64,000 nt of DNA from Nemertoderma westbladi. Lineage: Eukaryota; Xenacoelomorpha; Nemertodermatida; Nemertodermatidae. Position numbers and translations under genes: made by a program. The number at the start of each line of letters is the position of its first letter. Position 1 is the first letter of the stretch. Positions 9,354 to 21,022 of the stretch are shown here, piece by piece. The DNA is taken from positions 1 through 64,000 of the forward strand of contig JAUCBJ010007785.1 of NCBI GenBank assembly GCA_032718475.1, given 5' to 3'. The notes under the pieces were generated by a model. That model made no database searches. It saw only the letters and a list, made by a program, of their open reading frames with translations, and was not told the origin of the DNA.

Positions 9354-10588
9354 TGTTCGCGCTTTCAGACCTTTGGCAGTTTAACCCGCCAAATTAGGAT
9401 GTCTGTTAGATAATAAATCACTTTAGCCGATGACAAATATTTGATTCACTACACTAGTCGAAACCAATCTGTGCGCGATCATTCACCCGCTGGATAATTC
9501 CCGGGAGATTGGGTTCGACGGCTTAATTTTATTGCTATGTAAGCTTAATGTATTATTCGACTGACAGTATTATATAATCTCTGACAATATTATTCACCTT
9601 CGGGAATATTAACAGTTCCTTTAGGACGTGGCGCTTTATTTATATAAACAGAGTTATGACTTAAACTACTCACAACGATATGGCTTAATTATAATTCACA
9701 TATATGGCACATTCTTTAGGAAATGCTTCGTTATCAGTATCACTCATACACAATGCTGCACAATACTGCACACTGATCTGCCGATCTTCACTGATTTTAG
9801 TCACATATAAAAGGAACACGGACTGACTCATGTAGGGGCTATCAAATAACATTAGATTCACTTCAAACCACTTTAACATAAGTCACAATCGTTATGTATA
9901 ACCTTTCTCTCTTACCTTCAGTATATCAAGAATATTGGGTTTTCGGGGTTATTTATCGTTATTCCAAATATAATAATTCATCAACCAAATTATGAAGTAC
10001 AGACAGCAAATAGCAGCATAACAATATAAAGTATGCACAGTGTTACACAGTATGCAGTGTATGCAGTACTGCAGTATGCATTGATTGCATTGAGTTAGGT
10101 TAGTCAAGTTAGATAACGGATATATGTCCTTATGATTAAGCCTACTAGTGTACGGCTAAAACAGTAAAGCACAAAATACTTCTAAGCCGTTCTTTCTTTG
10201 GCTCAGGACTGAATGTAAACACTGCACATAGGCATTGCGTCATTTCTCGGAAATTTTCTGTACAAGGAGCCACAAAAACGCTCTAATTGGCTGACTGAAC
10301 TGAGAGACGCCGTAGAACAAAGGAAATCAACACGTATGAATGTCAGCTGTTAACCGTAGTCATAGTAACTACTGTTCAAGAGTAGCTATCACCCCTTTGC
10401 GTCACGAATTGCCATAGAATCATAAAATATGCCTTTCACAGTACACATACGGAGGAAATAGGTCTTAGATCCTCTAAAAACACCGATACAGCAATAATAC
10501 GGTCTCTTACACTTATTAAATCGACTACAGAGTATTTTAATGTAAAAGATAATAAAAATAACGGGGCAATTCAGCAAAGGCTTTTACA
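9354..10588 (-). repeat. 3' LTR of element B
   Basis: Starts TGTTCGCGC and ends CTTTTACA on the plus strand, and is near-identical to 21023-22257. I saw three differences: C/T near 9600, A/C near 9747 and G/A near 10451. Small open frames in it are repeated in the other LTR and are not taken as genes. Confidence 0.92.
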
Positions 10589-10666
10589 CCGCTCCCAGAA
10601 AATGGGATTTTCAGTCTATAAAATATAAAAATCACAGTTTCTAAAACCTAAAGATACTCTAAACAG

Positions 10667-10831
10667 TTAGTCTTTCTTGCGCGGACGGCGTTTACGCAGT
10701 TTTTTAAAGCTAGCAAGAGTCCTTTTCTCTTTGGGGGGGAACCACTTTACTAGGAGGGCCATAACTCCTGGGTGAAGGGTGCAATATGATTGCATTAGAA
10801 GGTTTGGGTTTACTGTCGGTGTCTCGTCCAT
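10667..10831 (-). CDS. Short basic C-terminal ORF before the 3' LTR of B
   Basis: A 54-codon frame from ATG at 10831 to TAA at 10667. Its tail is strongly basic (K-K-L-R-K-R-R-P-R-K-K-D). It ends 79 bp from the 3' LTR, where the last gene of an LTR element usually ends. It may be the C-terminus of a lost integrase or extra gene. The family is not recognised and it may be a chance frame. Confidence 0.3.
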   Translation of the reverse strand: MDETPTVNPNLLMQSYCTLHPGVMALLVKWFPPKEKRTLASFKKLRKRRPRKKD

Positions 10832-13800
10832 TTCGATATGCTTCTCCTCGAGCTGATTTTCCTCCGCTTGTCATGGGATATGTTCGTCCAAAACTCTCGC
10901 AGAGAATAGGGTTTTCTAAGCTTGATATCTTCTTAGAGATTCGAGATTTCCCAATTGAACCGAGATAAGGCCAATTCGTTTATCGATTGGACTTACTGTT
11001 ATAACTTACGTTTATTTGAACAAACGCAGGTTTCCTTTTTGATCTTTATAGAATCACGTTTAACTCGTTTCGTACAAAACTCTCCTTCACCTTGATGAAG
11101 GGTTGTATCGCGTTAAACGGGGACGACCATACGGTAGGATAGTGATATTAGGTGTCCGCATCACAATCCGGCTAGGTAAGATGGGCGGCTAGCTAGAAAT
11201 CACTGTCGGAGTGTTACCGATTAATTGTTAGGGTAGCACTAGATCTTTGAACAGTGAATACAGTCCGCGAGGATCCGCGACACCACCAAGATCGCAGGTC
11301 TGAGGTCCAACTAAGGAATGAGGAGGTTTGACCGAGTATTCCGGGACTCTGATCGTAGGTTTACTCCAGGATCGTTCGAGCCGAGTGAGCATAGGTGATA
11401 CGTCAACAAGTTTCGGTTTACGTGGATGTTTATGTCTTTCCGTTTATTAGTTGGGTCTAGGGCATTTATCGTAATAATACCAAAGACGCACGTCTGGTAG
11501 GGTAAACGCGGGTGATATTTATTTGTTGTTACAATGCTTTTATCAAGAATTCCAAATATACGTTGGAGTTACCGCGTCCATTTGTTTCTTAAGTGTCTTT
11601 TCTTTCGAGTCGATTTCGAATAGAATTTTCGCATTCGAATTTCCGTTTATGGTTCCGACTCCGCTGGGCAGGATATATAGTCGACATAGTCCGTATTGTG
11701 TAAATCGATAGGATGACCAGTAGTTAAGAAGCCCATATACATACCATTACGCTGCGTATATCGAGTAGCGAATTTTCTATAGTCCAACTCACGCGTGAGC
11801 TGCTCTTGGGACATTGGCGGTTCGATATAACGACCATCGTCCTCCGCAGCAGTTGGACTAACGTCGCCGCGTATTAAGCTATCAACAAACGCTTGCAAAA
11901 GTAGAGTATATCGCTCCCCGATACCAAGACTATCTTCTATCAACTCCGTCATATCTGCTATATATGAGTTTATCCATATTATAATGAGTTTATATTTAGG
12001 CGAGCGGGCGTCGCTGCCTACCCCAATCAACCCCCGGACAGGACGAGATCCTCAGCGCCGATGTGTCGTCGCCGCCGTACTTTCGCCAACGACGTAGCCG
12101 CACAACGACAACGACAACTGGCACAAGTCACTCGACTGTCCGTCCCAAAGGCTTAGATGTACTTCAGGTATTCCTTGGAGAGTTAGGTTACTTTACGATT
12201 GCGACTGGCTACTGTAAACACACCTTAGCAGTAACATTCACCTATAAACTCACAAATACCACACACACAACTTGTCACAAATTACACACATTCGGGCCAT
12301 TTGTCCGTTAGTCAATACCTTCCAGAATGTCACTGTATTATTATGTATCCTTGGATACTAGTAGTGCGCTATTTATTCCCTATGCTATTCAATGGGACAA
12401 GCTTTCTATTGTTCTTTTAACTCAATTCTAATTCTAGCGTGGTTGTTGCTATGGTGACATTATGCAAAGCTAGCGGTAGAATTAGAGTAATTCCAATGCA
12501 TACAGATCTGGGATGTTATTTAATAGTATTCTTTAATAGTCAATGTTCTGTTTTATACATGACTTTATGAATTTTATCGGCTATTGACTATGTTTGGGAG
12601 ACTTTCACACTCTCATACGCATGATAAGATAAATCTCCGCTCCCTTGATCTATTAATTAATGGAATTTTGGGAACTTTATAAATTGCGTAAAATGGCAAT
12701 TTATTAAATTCATTAAAAGGCATGAATTTAAATTTATTCCCTGAAATTTTATTATTTGATAATTAAATGGACATATTTTGATTCTAGAACATGTCTAGGG
12801 ACACAAGATCCTTAATTCTATGACAATTGTCTTTTTTAAGAATATCGGTAAATGCTACGATATCTTAATTGACTAGAATTGTTGAAGGATCTGAATTTTA
12901 CAGATTTTGATTTATTAGATTTGCAAATATTAAATAATTAATATTTGAGATGGGCACCGATTTATTCCAGAACTTGTCTGGGGACGTTAACCACTGATTC
13001 TAGAATTTGTCTTTCAAGTATATCGGTGGGTGCCGCGATATCTTAATCGACTAGAATTACAGATGGTCAAAGGGTTTAACAGATTTATTCTGCGTTATAC
13101 GCTACTGTTAAAGGGACATCACGCTACTATATGTATTATTTAATATACGGTATGAGAGCAATATCGCACGAAGCAATGTCAGTGTGAAGAGGCAAGTCGT
13201 TTCCAAGGTCTACCCAGAGCTTGATTTAGCCGAGACACGAGGATCTGAACTTTGCATTCCTAATACTCTGCCTACCAATAATACTTGAATATAGTAGTGG
13301 CTTTATTGTACTTTAATAAGTACGGACATTTCATCTTACTGTAGTTACGCATTTGTAATGTAATACGGACAGTAAGGAAGAAGGAAAAGAATTATTTCTT
13401 GCCGTCGCATTAAATATAATATATACGTAATTAAGTAATAAACGCGAATATATATTGCACTAATCTACTAAATAATCGCTAAAATAACATTCTACTGAAT
13501 AAAATTAAAGAAAACGATTATTAGCAAGTCGTAGGACTTGATTACTGTAAGAATTGTTGGCTGATTGACTGGCTGGCTGGCTGGCTGACTGGCTGGCTGG
13601 CTGGCTGGCTGATCTACAGCCAAAACTACTCTAACGATTTTGATGAAATTTTCACAGCGGCTAGATACCGCGATTCTAAGGTCCCTGGTATGTTCCGCTA
13701 TTTCGTCCATGAGCCGTGGGCTCGAAAAATAGACATAAACGAAAAAACGCCATAGGCGCAATGGTAAAATAACACCAATGACAGCTTGTTGATGGAATTT

Positions 13801-13942
13801 ACATTTGATTGATGACTTCCGACTTGCTTAACGGCGTCTTGACGCCGTCTCTAGTAATAGAATTACATAGTAATACATACATAAATATAAAAATAATAAA
13901 ATAATATAAAATAATAGAGTCACACACCCACTCCATATGTTG
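10832..13942. other. Degenerate 3' region of element B
   Basis: AT-rich and without a recognisable domain. A minus-strand frame at 12030-11647 (127 codons) is open but matches nothing I know. Two diverged copies of a segment of about 185 bp occur at about 12,790-12,920 and 12,975-13,085, sharing a CGATATCTTAATYGACTAGAATT-like core. The integrase expected here is not visible. Confidence 0.5.
13568..13611. repeat. (GGCT)n microsatellite
   Basis: About eleven GGCT/GACT units in a row. On the minus strand it reads as repeated P-A-S-Q, which explains a nearby shadow frame. Confidence 0.9.
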
Positions 13943-16900
13943 TTACGTTATGGAGTCCCTAGATGTTTGAAGGATTAGGGAGGTGGTCGTGGGAAGAGAA
14001 TCTTGCCTTCCACAGTTTCCGGAGAGTCCTCCATTCCCTTCCGATAAACACAAACGACCGACTGGGTGATTGAGTCGCTGCATCCTGAATACAATTCCAG
14101 GTTTCCTCTTCGTCCTGGAATAGTGACGATAGAAACATCGCTCAAAGTATATGACGGCGTCACAAAGCCGATTCCAGGAGCTATAGTGGTCCGTCGCTCT
14201 CTGCAGGAGAGGTGAGAGTCCCTGCGAGACATCTGATGTTCCAGAGCTCCAATCGCTCTCTCTGATCTTCATGAAGGATCCACTCGCGGTGGGGAGGTTC
14301 AGATCCACGGCGTCGTCCCTGGCAACATGTAATACCGACAGATCTATCCCGGGTTCAAATAACTCCGATCCACCCGTCCGGGTTTCAGGTTCGACTTTCT
14401 CCGCTCCCTTGGCTGGTCTAATCTCAGTCGGAGTAAGATGGGGAGGCCATTCATTCTCCTTACTCAGGAAGTCGGGTTCACCTAACTGGTCTATAGTATC
14501 TGTCAGTGCTTGAGGAGTTGCTCCTCTGGAAGCGATGTCTGTTGGATTAAACTTCTTGGGGCAATATCTCCATTGATCTACATTGGAGCTAAGATTGTCA
14601 TTATCTGAGGAGTGTGGTGTTCCCTCAGTTGGGTCGTCTCCCTCACTAGTATCATCTTCCCATTTACTCCGCTGGCAGACGCGATCTTGAAGCAGTCTTT
14701 CTCTGAGCGTTCTACGGGAAGGTCCAGTAAGGTACCAACCTACTCTAGTTCTTACCGCATAGGGCTGAAGTGGTTGCGGTTGAGCAGGTCGTTTCTCTAA
14801 TGTCTCCAGCGCCTCATGCGCGTTTTGGCCGATGAGTATTTGCACTCCAGGATAATCAGTCTGGAATCGAGGTATGTTAAGATGTTGGATGCTCTCATCC
14901 TCGTCCCAATTATAAAAGTCTGCTTGAGTAGTAGCGAAGTTCTTTATAGCCACCATTTTCACTGACCTGATGCTATGTTCTCCTAGTTCGTCCTGGGGGG
15001 TGGACAACTCACATATATAATAGTCGGCAGCTACAGTAGAATTCCAAACCTGCATGATCCCTGACAGGTTTAGCTTGGTTCGGAACTTGGGTTGTCCAGC
15101 AAAGATGACTTCGGCTAGTTCCCTATCGATGAATGTTCCTGTGCTACCGGAGTCCAGGAGGGCGTTCACTATATAGCTCTTCTGAGGTCCGTGGACCCGT
15201 AACTGGACTACAGGAAATTCTCGGATTCCTATATTGGAAGTTGGCGCTTTCCAAGATGGTTGTTGATCGGAAGTAGTTAAGGTAAGGTCGCTGTCTGTGT
15301 CTTTCTCATACACGAGTGCTCGATACACTGCGGTGGTGTTTATCAGGTAACAGGATTCGTTTTGGTCGGAGAACTCGTCCGTATAGAATCCTTCCATCTC
15401 AGATTGATCAGTGTCGTTCACATCACTGAATTGGACATGTAGTTCGGACTCACTTACCTGACTCGGGCTGTTTCGTTCGAATTCCGTGTGCAACAAGATA
15501 TGATGTTTTGCGCCGCACTTTGCACACCTTGCGTCGGAGTTACAGGTTCGCCGTTGGTGTCCTCGTCTGAGGCAATTATAACACAACCGCTTATCCCACA
15601 TGATTTCACGTCTATCCTTTAGTGATTTCCTCAGGAATTTATCACACGCATTTAAACGGTGGGGCCCGTCGCACAGCACACATTTCGGCTTGATGTTACT
15701 TACTTTAACCTGTGCTATGTGGTGCACACTTGTTCTTTCCTCGGGCTTTCTCACCTGAATTCTTTTAGGAGACGTAGGAAGGGTTTTTTGTACCGGTTCC
15801 CTTCTGTCATTGGGTCGAGACTCGGATTTACTTACCTGATCTTTAGGCATTTTATTGACATAATAAGATCTGTCAGTGTCTTTCCCGCTGTCCTCTCCTT
15901 GAGAAGTTTGGCTTTCACCGTCGTCGGTATAACATACTGGTGTTACCCTTCTCCTAGAAACGGGTTTCTCACTTACCTTGTTTTCCAATGTCTTCTCTCT
16001 GGACTGCCTTAGGAGCTGTAATTTCACTTCTCCATCTAAGAATGACATGAGATCAGCCATGGTAGGGTCTCGTCGTTGTTGTTCCATCATATATAACACT
16101 TTCTTATCCCAGCGTGTACCTACTCCACCCTTCAGTAAAGTAGAAGCCACTGCTCTAATAACCATAGCACTCTGATACTCATGAGACTTACCTAGCCAAT
16201 CTAATTGTCTGCAGATCTCCTGAATTTCATCGGAAAACTCTATAATCCCGCTGCTAATAAACTTTCGGGGCGCTACCAACTTTGCATACAAATACCCAGC
16301 TATGTTATTCCTATTACCATACCTGATGTTTAGTGTATCCCAAACTTGTCTTAATCCGTCTGGATGTCCAATAAACCTTAACGCCATTAACTTGGGAGAT
16401 CCTTCCAAGCACTCGATGAGGTATCTAAGTTTTTCTCCATTAGATAGTACAGAGTTCTGTATGTTATCTTTGTAATATTCATTAAAAGGTAACCACTTCA
16501 TCTCATCTCCATTGAACTTTACGATCTCTCCAACCTTTACCGCTTGCCGGGCTTCGGTTCTAGCCATTTGACGCGTAAAACTTTCTTGGGCCATCGTGCT
16601 ATTTAATATCGAGTTATCGGTATATAAATTTCTCGGATTATGATCAGTTCCATAGGGAATATCATTACCAACAGGTCTATAATTACCCTTAATAGGGTTC
16701 ACTATAGGAGTTTCTACTTCGCTAGCAGTATAAATGCGTGTAGGCTCCACACCTTGCGCATGAGATACTTCAGACCTAACGGGTTGACACATTGTTACAG
16801 GGGGTGGTGGTATACCCTTTTGTAAATTTACTAATTTATCGCGTTCTAGCGCGATATTTTGCTGCACTTCTTGCAACTCTAGCCTACTTTCCCTTACTGT

Positions 16901-18850
16901 GCCCTTTAACTGTTGAACAGTCCCTTCTAACTCTCGGACCTGTTGAGAGGAGCGTGCTTGATTCTCCTCCATCTTTCCGAGGAGAATGTCCATCCCCCGC
17001 CGTCTCTCATCCACCCAATCAACCGCCGAAACGGGATCCGCCAACGTCGTAGCGGGCAGACGAGGGACAACGGGCGACAAATCAGTAATATTTCGCTCGG
17101 GGTCCAGGACCTGAACTGTCGCCTGGGCAGTTCTACTGGGCACAGGTAGCTTAGTGCTATGTAGAGGGAATTTAGAAGTAGCTTCAGGGAGCACAGGTGT
17201 GTCTATCACCGAATGGGTGATTTCAAGAACAGGCCTAATTATTTCAGGCTCATCTACTATAGTAGGGAGTCTTTCTATTGTAATTATTTGGTCTGTGGGC
17301 ACTGTACTACCTAAGTTGGTGTTATTTAGTTGCCTTCTAACAGCTGGAGGCAAATCAGGCAATTTCTGACGGTGGAATTTTCTTTTACGTCTGCTTAGGC
17401 GAGATCGATTTCTTCCGCCTTCAGAGTCGGTGGTATCGCCTTCCTCAGATGATGTATACCTCTGTCTCTTGGGAGTAGATCGACTCATCATCCGCATATT
17501 GCTCGCTGTTAACTGTTTATTGAAGTTGTCCTGCTTCTCTTGAAGAATTTCCAACTCTAGTTGGGTTGCCTCTTCAGATGCCCTCCGTTCTGCTTCTACC
17601 ACTGCCTCTGCTATTGCCAGTGCCGCTTTTCTTTCGGCTTCTGCCGCTGCCACTGCTGCTGCCACTGCCGTTGTCTTTCTATCTTCTATACGTTTTTTCT
17701 TTACTTGTTCTTCTTGTTCTCTAGCGATGCGGAGTTGTTCATCGAATTTAGCTTGGTTCGCCGCTAACCTATCCACATCAATCGCATCTAACACGAGTTT
17801 GGCTCCTTCGCTATTAGGGCTAAGTCCCTCTAGCCTTCTCCTCAACTCTTCATCTCCCAAAAAACGCTGATAGTCTGACAGATAGATATCAATGGCATCC
17901 TTCTTATGCGGTTTCTCTGCCTTCGCTTCACTTTCCACTTGGGAAAAAGTAGCGTCCGTCGATTCTCCATGGGTTGAGCGCTCCTCCAACTGAGCTTTCC
18001 ACCGAGCTGCTCCTTGAACCTGGCGACTCACCCGTTGAAACCAAGTTTTTACGGCAACTTGCAACGACGTGTCTTGTTTTCTTTTAGAAGCCTCCTCAAA
18101 GGCGGATAAGATTAGCCTAATCCGCAAAACTCTTTCTCTAACTTGATAAAGCAGCGATCCCTGCTCTTGAGGTCCTTGAGGTTGTTGAAAAAGTTGCTTT
18201 TCTACTCGCTCCATAGAGCTGAAGAATCCCTGTGCGTATCCGGCTGCGGACCTCTTCCACACAGCTGGATCGATGGTTTCCTTGGCTACTCCCATCCGGT
18301 GTATGTCTTCCCAGGCAGCTTCTGATAAATCAAACGGGAGTCCGGGTCCGGGGAAGTTCCATTGCGACTCGACAATAGACTTCAGTTCTTCACTCGTGTA
18401 TCCCGCGTAACTATCTCTAGTTGACCGTTGACTTCTCGCCCAATCGATCTGGTGTTCTTCCACCGCGATCAATAACCCAGCGAGCACGGCTGCAGGAAGG
18501 ATGAGAAGGGGATCCGTATAAACCGCATCCGTCATCTCTGTTCCGCGGTCGAGCGTCAGCTCTACAGTATCCTCACTACTGGAGCTGCTGGGCCGCTGAG
18601 GAATAGATTCTTGACTAGCGGGTTGTTGCTGTTCCGCGGCTTGTTGGTCCCGCTTGACCTGAGCTCGGGTGCCTATGATAGACCTACGATGTTGGACTAG
18701 CCTAGGTTCTGTTATTACTACTGGAGGGATGACCTTCCTCACAGTGGGAGGTGAACTGGATTTACGACCAGACGGTTGTACGTCTCTATCTGAGTCGCAG
18801 ATAGTTACATCTAATATACTGTCTGACAGGTTCTGCTTAGTATCAGACAT
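13943..18850 (-). CDS. Element B gag-protease polyprotein with RT deleted in frame
   Basis: 1635 codons from ATG 18850. Residues 1-370 are an acidic/Ser-rich region, 370-440 an Ala/Glu/Arg coiled coil, and about 770-950 a BEL/Pao gag core. Zinc motifs lie at about 1055-1118 (C-x2-C-x4-H-x4-C, then C-x2-C...H). A retropepsin follows with L-L-D-S-G-S-T at about 1230, then the V-G-W-Y-L-T-G-P segment near 1385. Immediately after an acidic linker (about 1405-1430) the protein resumes at the end of RNase H (R-Y-C-P-K-K-F-N-P-T-D-I-A-S-R-G) and the pre-integrase linker. RT and most of RNase H are missing without loss of frame. The last 50 residues look frame-shifted relative to an integrase and match nothing. 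Confidence 0.85.
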   Translation of the reverse strand: MSDTKQNLSDSILDVTICDSDRDVQPSGRKSSSPPTVRKVIPPVVITEPRLVQHRRSIIGTRAQVKRDQQAAEQQQPASQESIPQRPSSSSSEDTVELTLDRGTEMTDAVYTDPLLILPAAVLAGLLIAVEEHQIDWARSQRSTRDSYAGYTSEELKSIVESQWNFPGPGLPFDLSEAAWEDIHRMGVAKETIDPAVWKRSAAGYAQGFFSSMERVEKQLFQQPQGPQEQGSLLYQVRERVLRIRLILSAFEEASKRKQDTSLQVAVKTWFQRVSRQVQGAARWKAQLEERSTHGESTDATFSQVESEAKAEKPHKKDAIDIYLSDYQRFLGDEELRRRLEGLSPNSEGAKLVLDAIDVDRLAANQAKFDEQLRIAREQEEQVKKKRIEDRKTTAVAAAVAAAEAERKAALAIAEAVVEAERRASEEATQLELEILQEKQDNFNKQLTASNMRMMSRSTPKRQRYTSSEEGDTTDSEGGRNRSRLSRRKRKFHRQKLPDLPPAVRRQLNNTNLGSTVPTDQIITIERLPTIVDEPEIIRPVLEITHSVIDTPVLPEATSKFPLHSTKLPVPSRTAQATVQVLDPERNITDLSPVVPRLPATTLADPVSAVDWVDERRRGMDILLGKMEENQARSSQQVRELEGTVQQLKGTVRESRLELQEVQQNIALERDKLVNLQKGIPPPPVTMCQPVRSEVSHAQGVEPTRIYTASEVETPIVNPIKGNYRPVGNDIPYGTDHNPRNLYTDNSILNSTMAQESFTRQMARTEARQAVKVGEIVKFNGDEMKWLPFNEYYKDNIQNSVLSNGEKLRYLIECLEGSPKLMALRFIGHPDGLRQVWDTLNIRYGNRNNIAGYLYAKLVAPRKFISSGIIEFSDEIQEICRQLDWLGKSHEYQSAMVIRAVASTLLKGGVGTRWDKKVLYMMEQQRRDPTMADLMSFLDGEVKLQLLRQSREKTLENKVSEKPVSRRRVTPVCYTDDGESQTSQGEDSGKDTDRSYYVNKMPKDQVSKSESRPNDRREPVQKTLPTSPKRIQVRKPEERTSVHHIAQVKVSNIKPKCVLCDGPHRLNACDKFLRKSLKDRREIMWDKRLCYNCLRRGHQRRTCNSDARCAKCGAKHHILLHTEFERNSPSQVSESELHVQFSDVNDTDQSEMEGFYTDEFSDQNESCYLINTTAVYRALVYEKDTDSDLTLTTSDQQPSWKAPTSNIGIREFPVVQLRVHGPQKSYIVNALLDSGSTGTFIDRELAEVIFAGQPKFRTKLNLSGIMQVWNSTVAADYYICELSTPQDELGEHSIRSVKMVAIKNFATTQADFYNWDEDESIQHLNIPRFQTDYPGVQILIGQNAHEALETLEKRPAQPQPLQPYAVRTRVGWYLTGPSRRTLRERLLQDRVCQRSKWEDDTSEGDDPTEGTPHSSDNDNLSSNVDQWRYCPKKFNPTDIASRGATPQALTDTIDQLGEPDFLSKENEWPPHLTPTEIRPAKGAEKVEPETRTGGSELFEPGIDLSVLHVARDDAVDLNLPTASGSFMKIRESDWSSGTSDVSQGLSPLLQRATDHYSSWNRLCDAVIYFERCFYRHYSRTKRKPGIVFRMQRLNHPVGRLCLSEGNGGLSGNCGRQDSLPTTTSLILQTSRDSIT

Positions 18851-21022
18851 GACTATGTATACCGCTGAATGTCTACTGCTGTATTACAGTCTGAGTAAGT
18901 CTAGTAACTCAGTATTAACTGCTAGCCTAGTAATTAATTACCGGTACTGCTACTCAGTGTAGCGTGATATATATAATATATTAAATACCGGTATACTTAT
19001 AGTATATATAACTATATAAGTATTATTACAGACTAGGTTTATCACAGAATACCGGTATAATTTTAGCACAAATATATATAAATATATAATAGGCCTATCG
19101 GAATACCGGTATACAGCTTACAGTTTGTAGGATATATAATTCTGAAATAGAATTAATTACAAGTACCGGTATAATTTCAGCCTAGATTTATAGAAATAAA
19201 GATAATAGGCCTATCGTAGATACCGGTATATCAATTATTTCAAATAATTGAATTTCTGTTACTTTAGGGTTACTTTGTTACTTTACTTACTTTATTACCG
19301 TTATTTAAGCAGTAATCCAACTGATATTGAGACCTAATTGTTATATGGTAGGCCTACTATTTATAAATCGTTAGATTTGATTTATAATTTATATATACCC
19401 GTTTTAATGGGTTTTGTCAATGTTTGAAATAAATGTTATTATTTCTGGGGGTAATCACTACACAAAGCGGTGCGCTTTCAGTGAAGTGTTACGTATAGGA
19501 CACTAAAACAAATAATTCTAATTTACCTAAGTTACTTAATACTACAAATTACGTACAATTCGGGTGAGATTACAATCTCTAAATAAATGCAAAAATTTAC
19601 AAAAAACGCAAAATACGAATTTTTAGGGTAATTTTACAAGAAGTCTACAAACCAGCCTAACAAAGGGTTAGATAACCGGTTATTACAACGGACAGAGTAC
19701 TACGGTATTTGAAATAATAAGTAGTAGTAAATACACTGCGTTGTCCAGATAGAAAAATACCACCGCCTGACGACCTATAGCCGTATCGTTATAGGTTCTA
19801 CGTTATGTATCACGGAGTGTTCCTACCTAGAAGTTAATAGAGCTAATCGAATGTGCCTATCAACCACTTTACAACGCAAATATAATGCCTACACTAATTA
19901 TTCTCGGAAAGCACTGTACACTAAACCCTAAATTAGGTACGAGTACTTGTACAACAAATAATCAGTAGTTAAATATACTTGAACAGCTAAAAGAACCACG
20001 GCATCTGCTGGAGTGACCGATGCACAAAATCACCAGTCTTTACCTACGCCGAGCAGCCCGTGTAGTACCGGGGTTAATTTAACTATAGCGGTATGTATAA
20101 CAAACACAATTACTGTAGGAACAAACTTGGGGACTTGAATGTTGCGAATAATCGCATAAACTCTGAATAATAAATATTACGCTACGCGTACAAACTACTC
20201 AAACAAAATACAGACCGAACACTGACAGACTACTATCAAGCCTAAACAAACTACGGTATATGCAGACTCCGAAATGATTAGGGAGTATGCGCTCTAACCC
20301 AGTAGTGCGACTTATTCTTTAGTTGGGGGTTTACCTTACAGCGTTCGCTGCCCCTACTGCCTAATCGTACTTAATCGGACAGATGATCTACACACGCGGC
20401 AATCCGTTCAGACTTAACAACAGCCAGACAACTATCCAGCCTACAAATTATTTAAATAAAATTATACGCTACCCGTACAGACTTACACAAACAAAGTACA
20501 GACTAAACGATGGCAGACTACTCTCAAGCCTAAATAAACCACAGGACATGCAGACTCCGAAATGATTAGGGAGTATGCGCTCTAACCCAGTAGTGCGACT
20601 TATTCTTTAGTTGGGGGTTTACCTTACCGCATTGGCTGCCCCTACTTCCTAACCGTACTTAATCGGACAAGTGCTCTACACACACTGTAATCCGTTCAGA
20701 CTTAACAGCAATCAGACAACAGCTCAGCCTACAAATTGTCTGTACAATCTGATCAGGCTTACACGCCTTCTGTTCAATACTGGCCTACAAACAAATAAAA
20801 CTTGACAGAAATAAGTAAAAATCTCAATAAAAAACCAGGGCGGGCCCTCCCTGATTAATTATTAAGGCCTACCGGTATATAATTATCAAAATCGAATAAT
20901 ACTGCTGTACCTGTACTGCTGTAGGTACCGGTCCGGGTGGTTAGGTAGTCAGGCCTACTGGGTACCGGTTGCCGGTACTTCAGCTTTATTGCCTACTGCA
21001 ATACAGAAGCTATATCCGTTAT
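18851..21022 (-). other. Long 5' leader of element B
   Basis: A 2.17-kb untranslated leader between the gag start and the 5' LTR. AT-rich with many ACCGGTAT motifs near 18,960-19,230. No gene is seen. Confidence 0.6.
20175..20750. repeat. 288-bp tandem duplication in the B leader
   Basis: Two similar units. The block TGCAGACTCCGAAATGATTA plus about 60 following bases is at 20261 and again at 20549, and the similarity extends on both sides. The copies have diverged, so the duplication predates this insertion. Confidence 0.85.

Noticed and set aside
9628-9879. Small frames repeated at 21297-21548
   Set aside because: They are duplicated because they lie in the two LTRs of element B; no recognisable protein.
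9347-10595. Left LTR read as a solo LTR flanked by CCGCTCC on both sides
   Set aside because: The 7-base match exists, but the second LTR in the same orientation, its GCTCC flank and the shared gag phase across the whole unit support one complete element. The inner CCGCTCC is part of the purine-rich tract.
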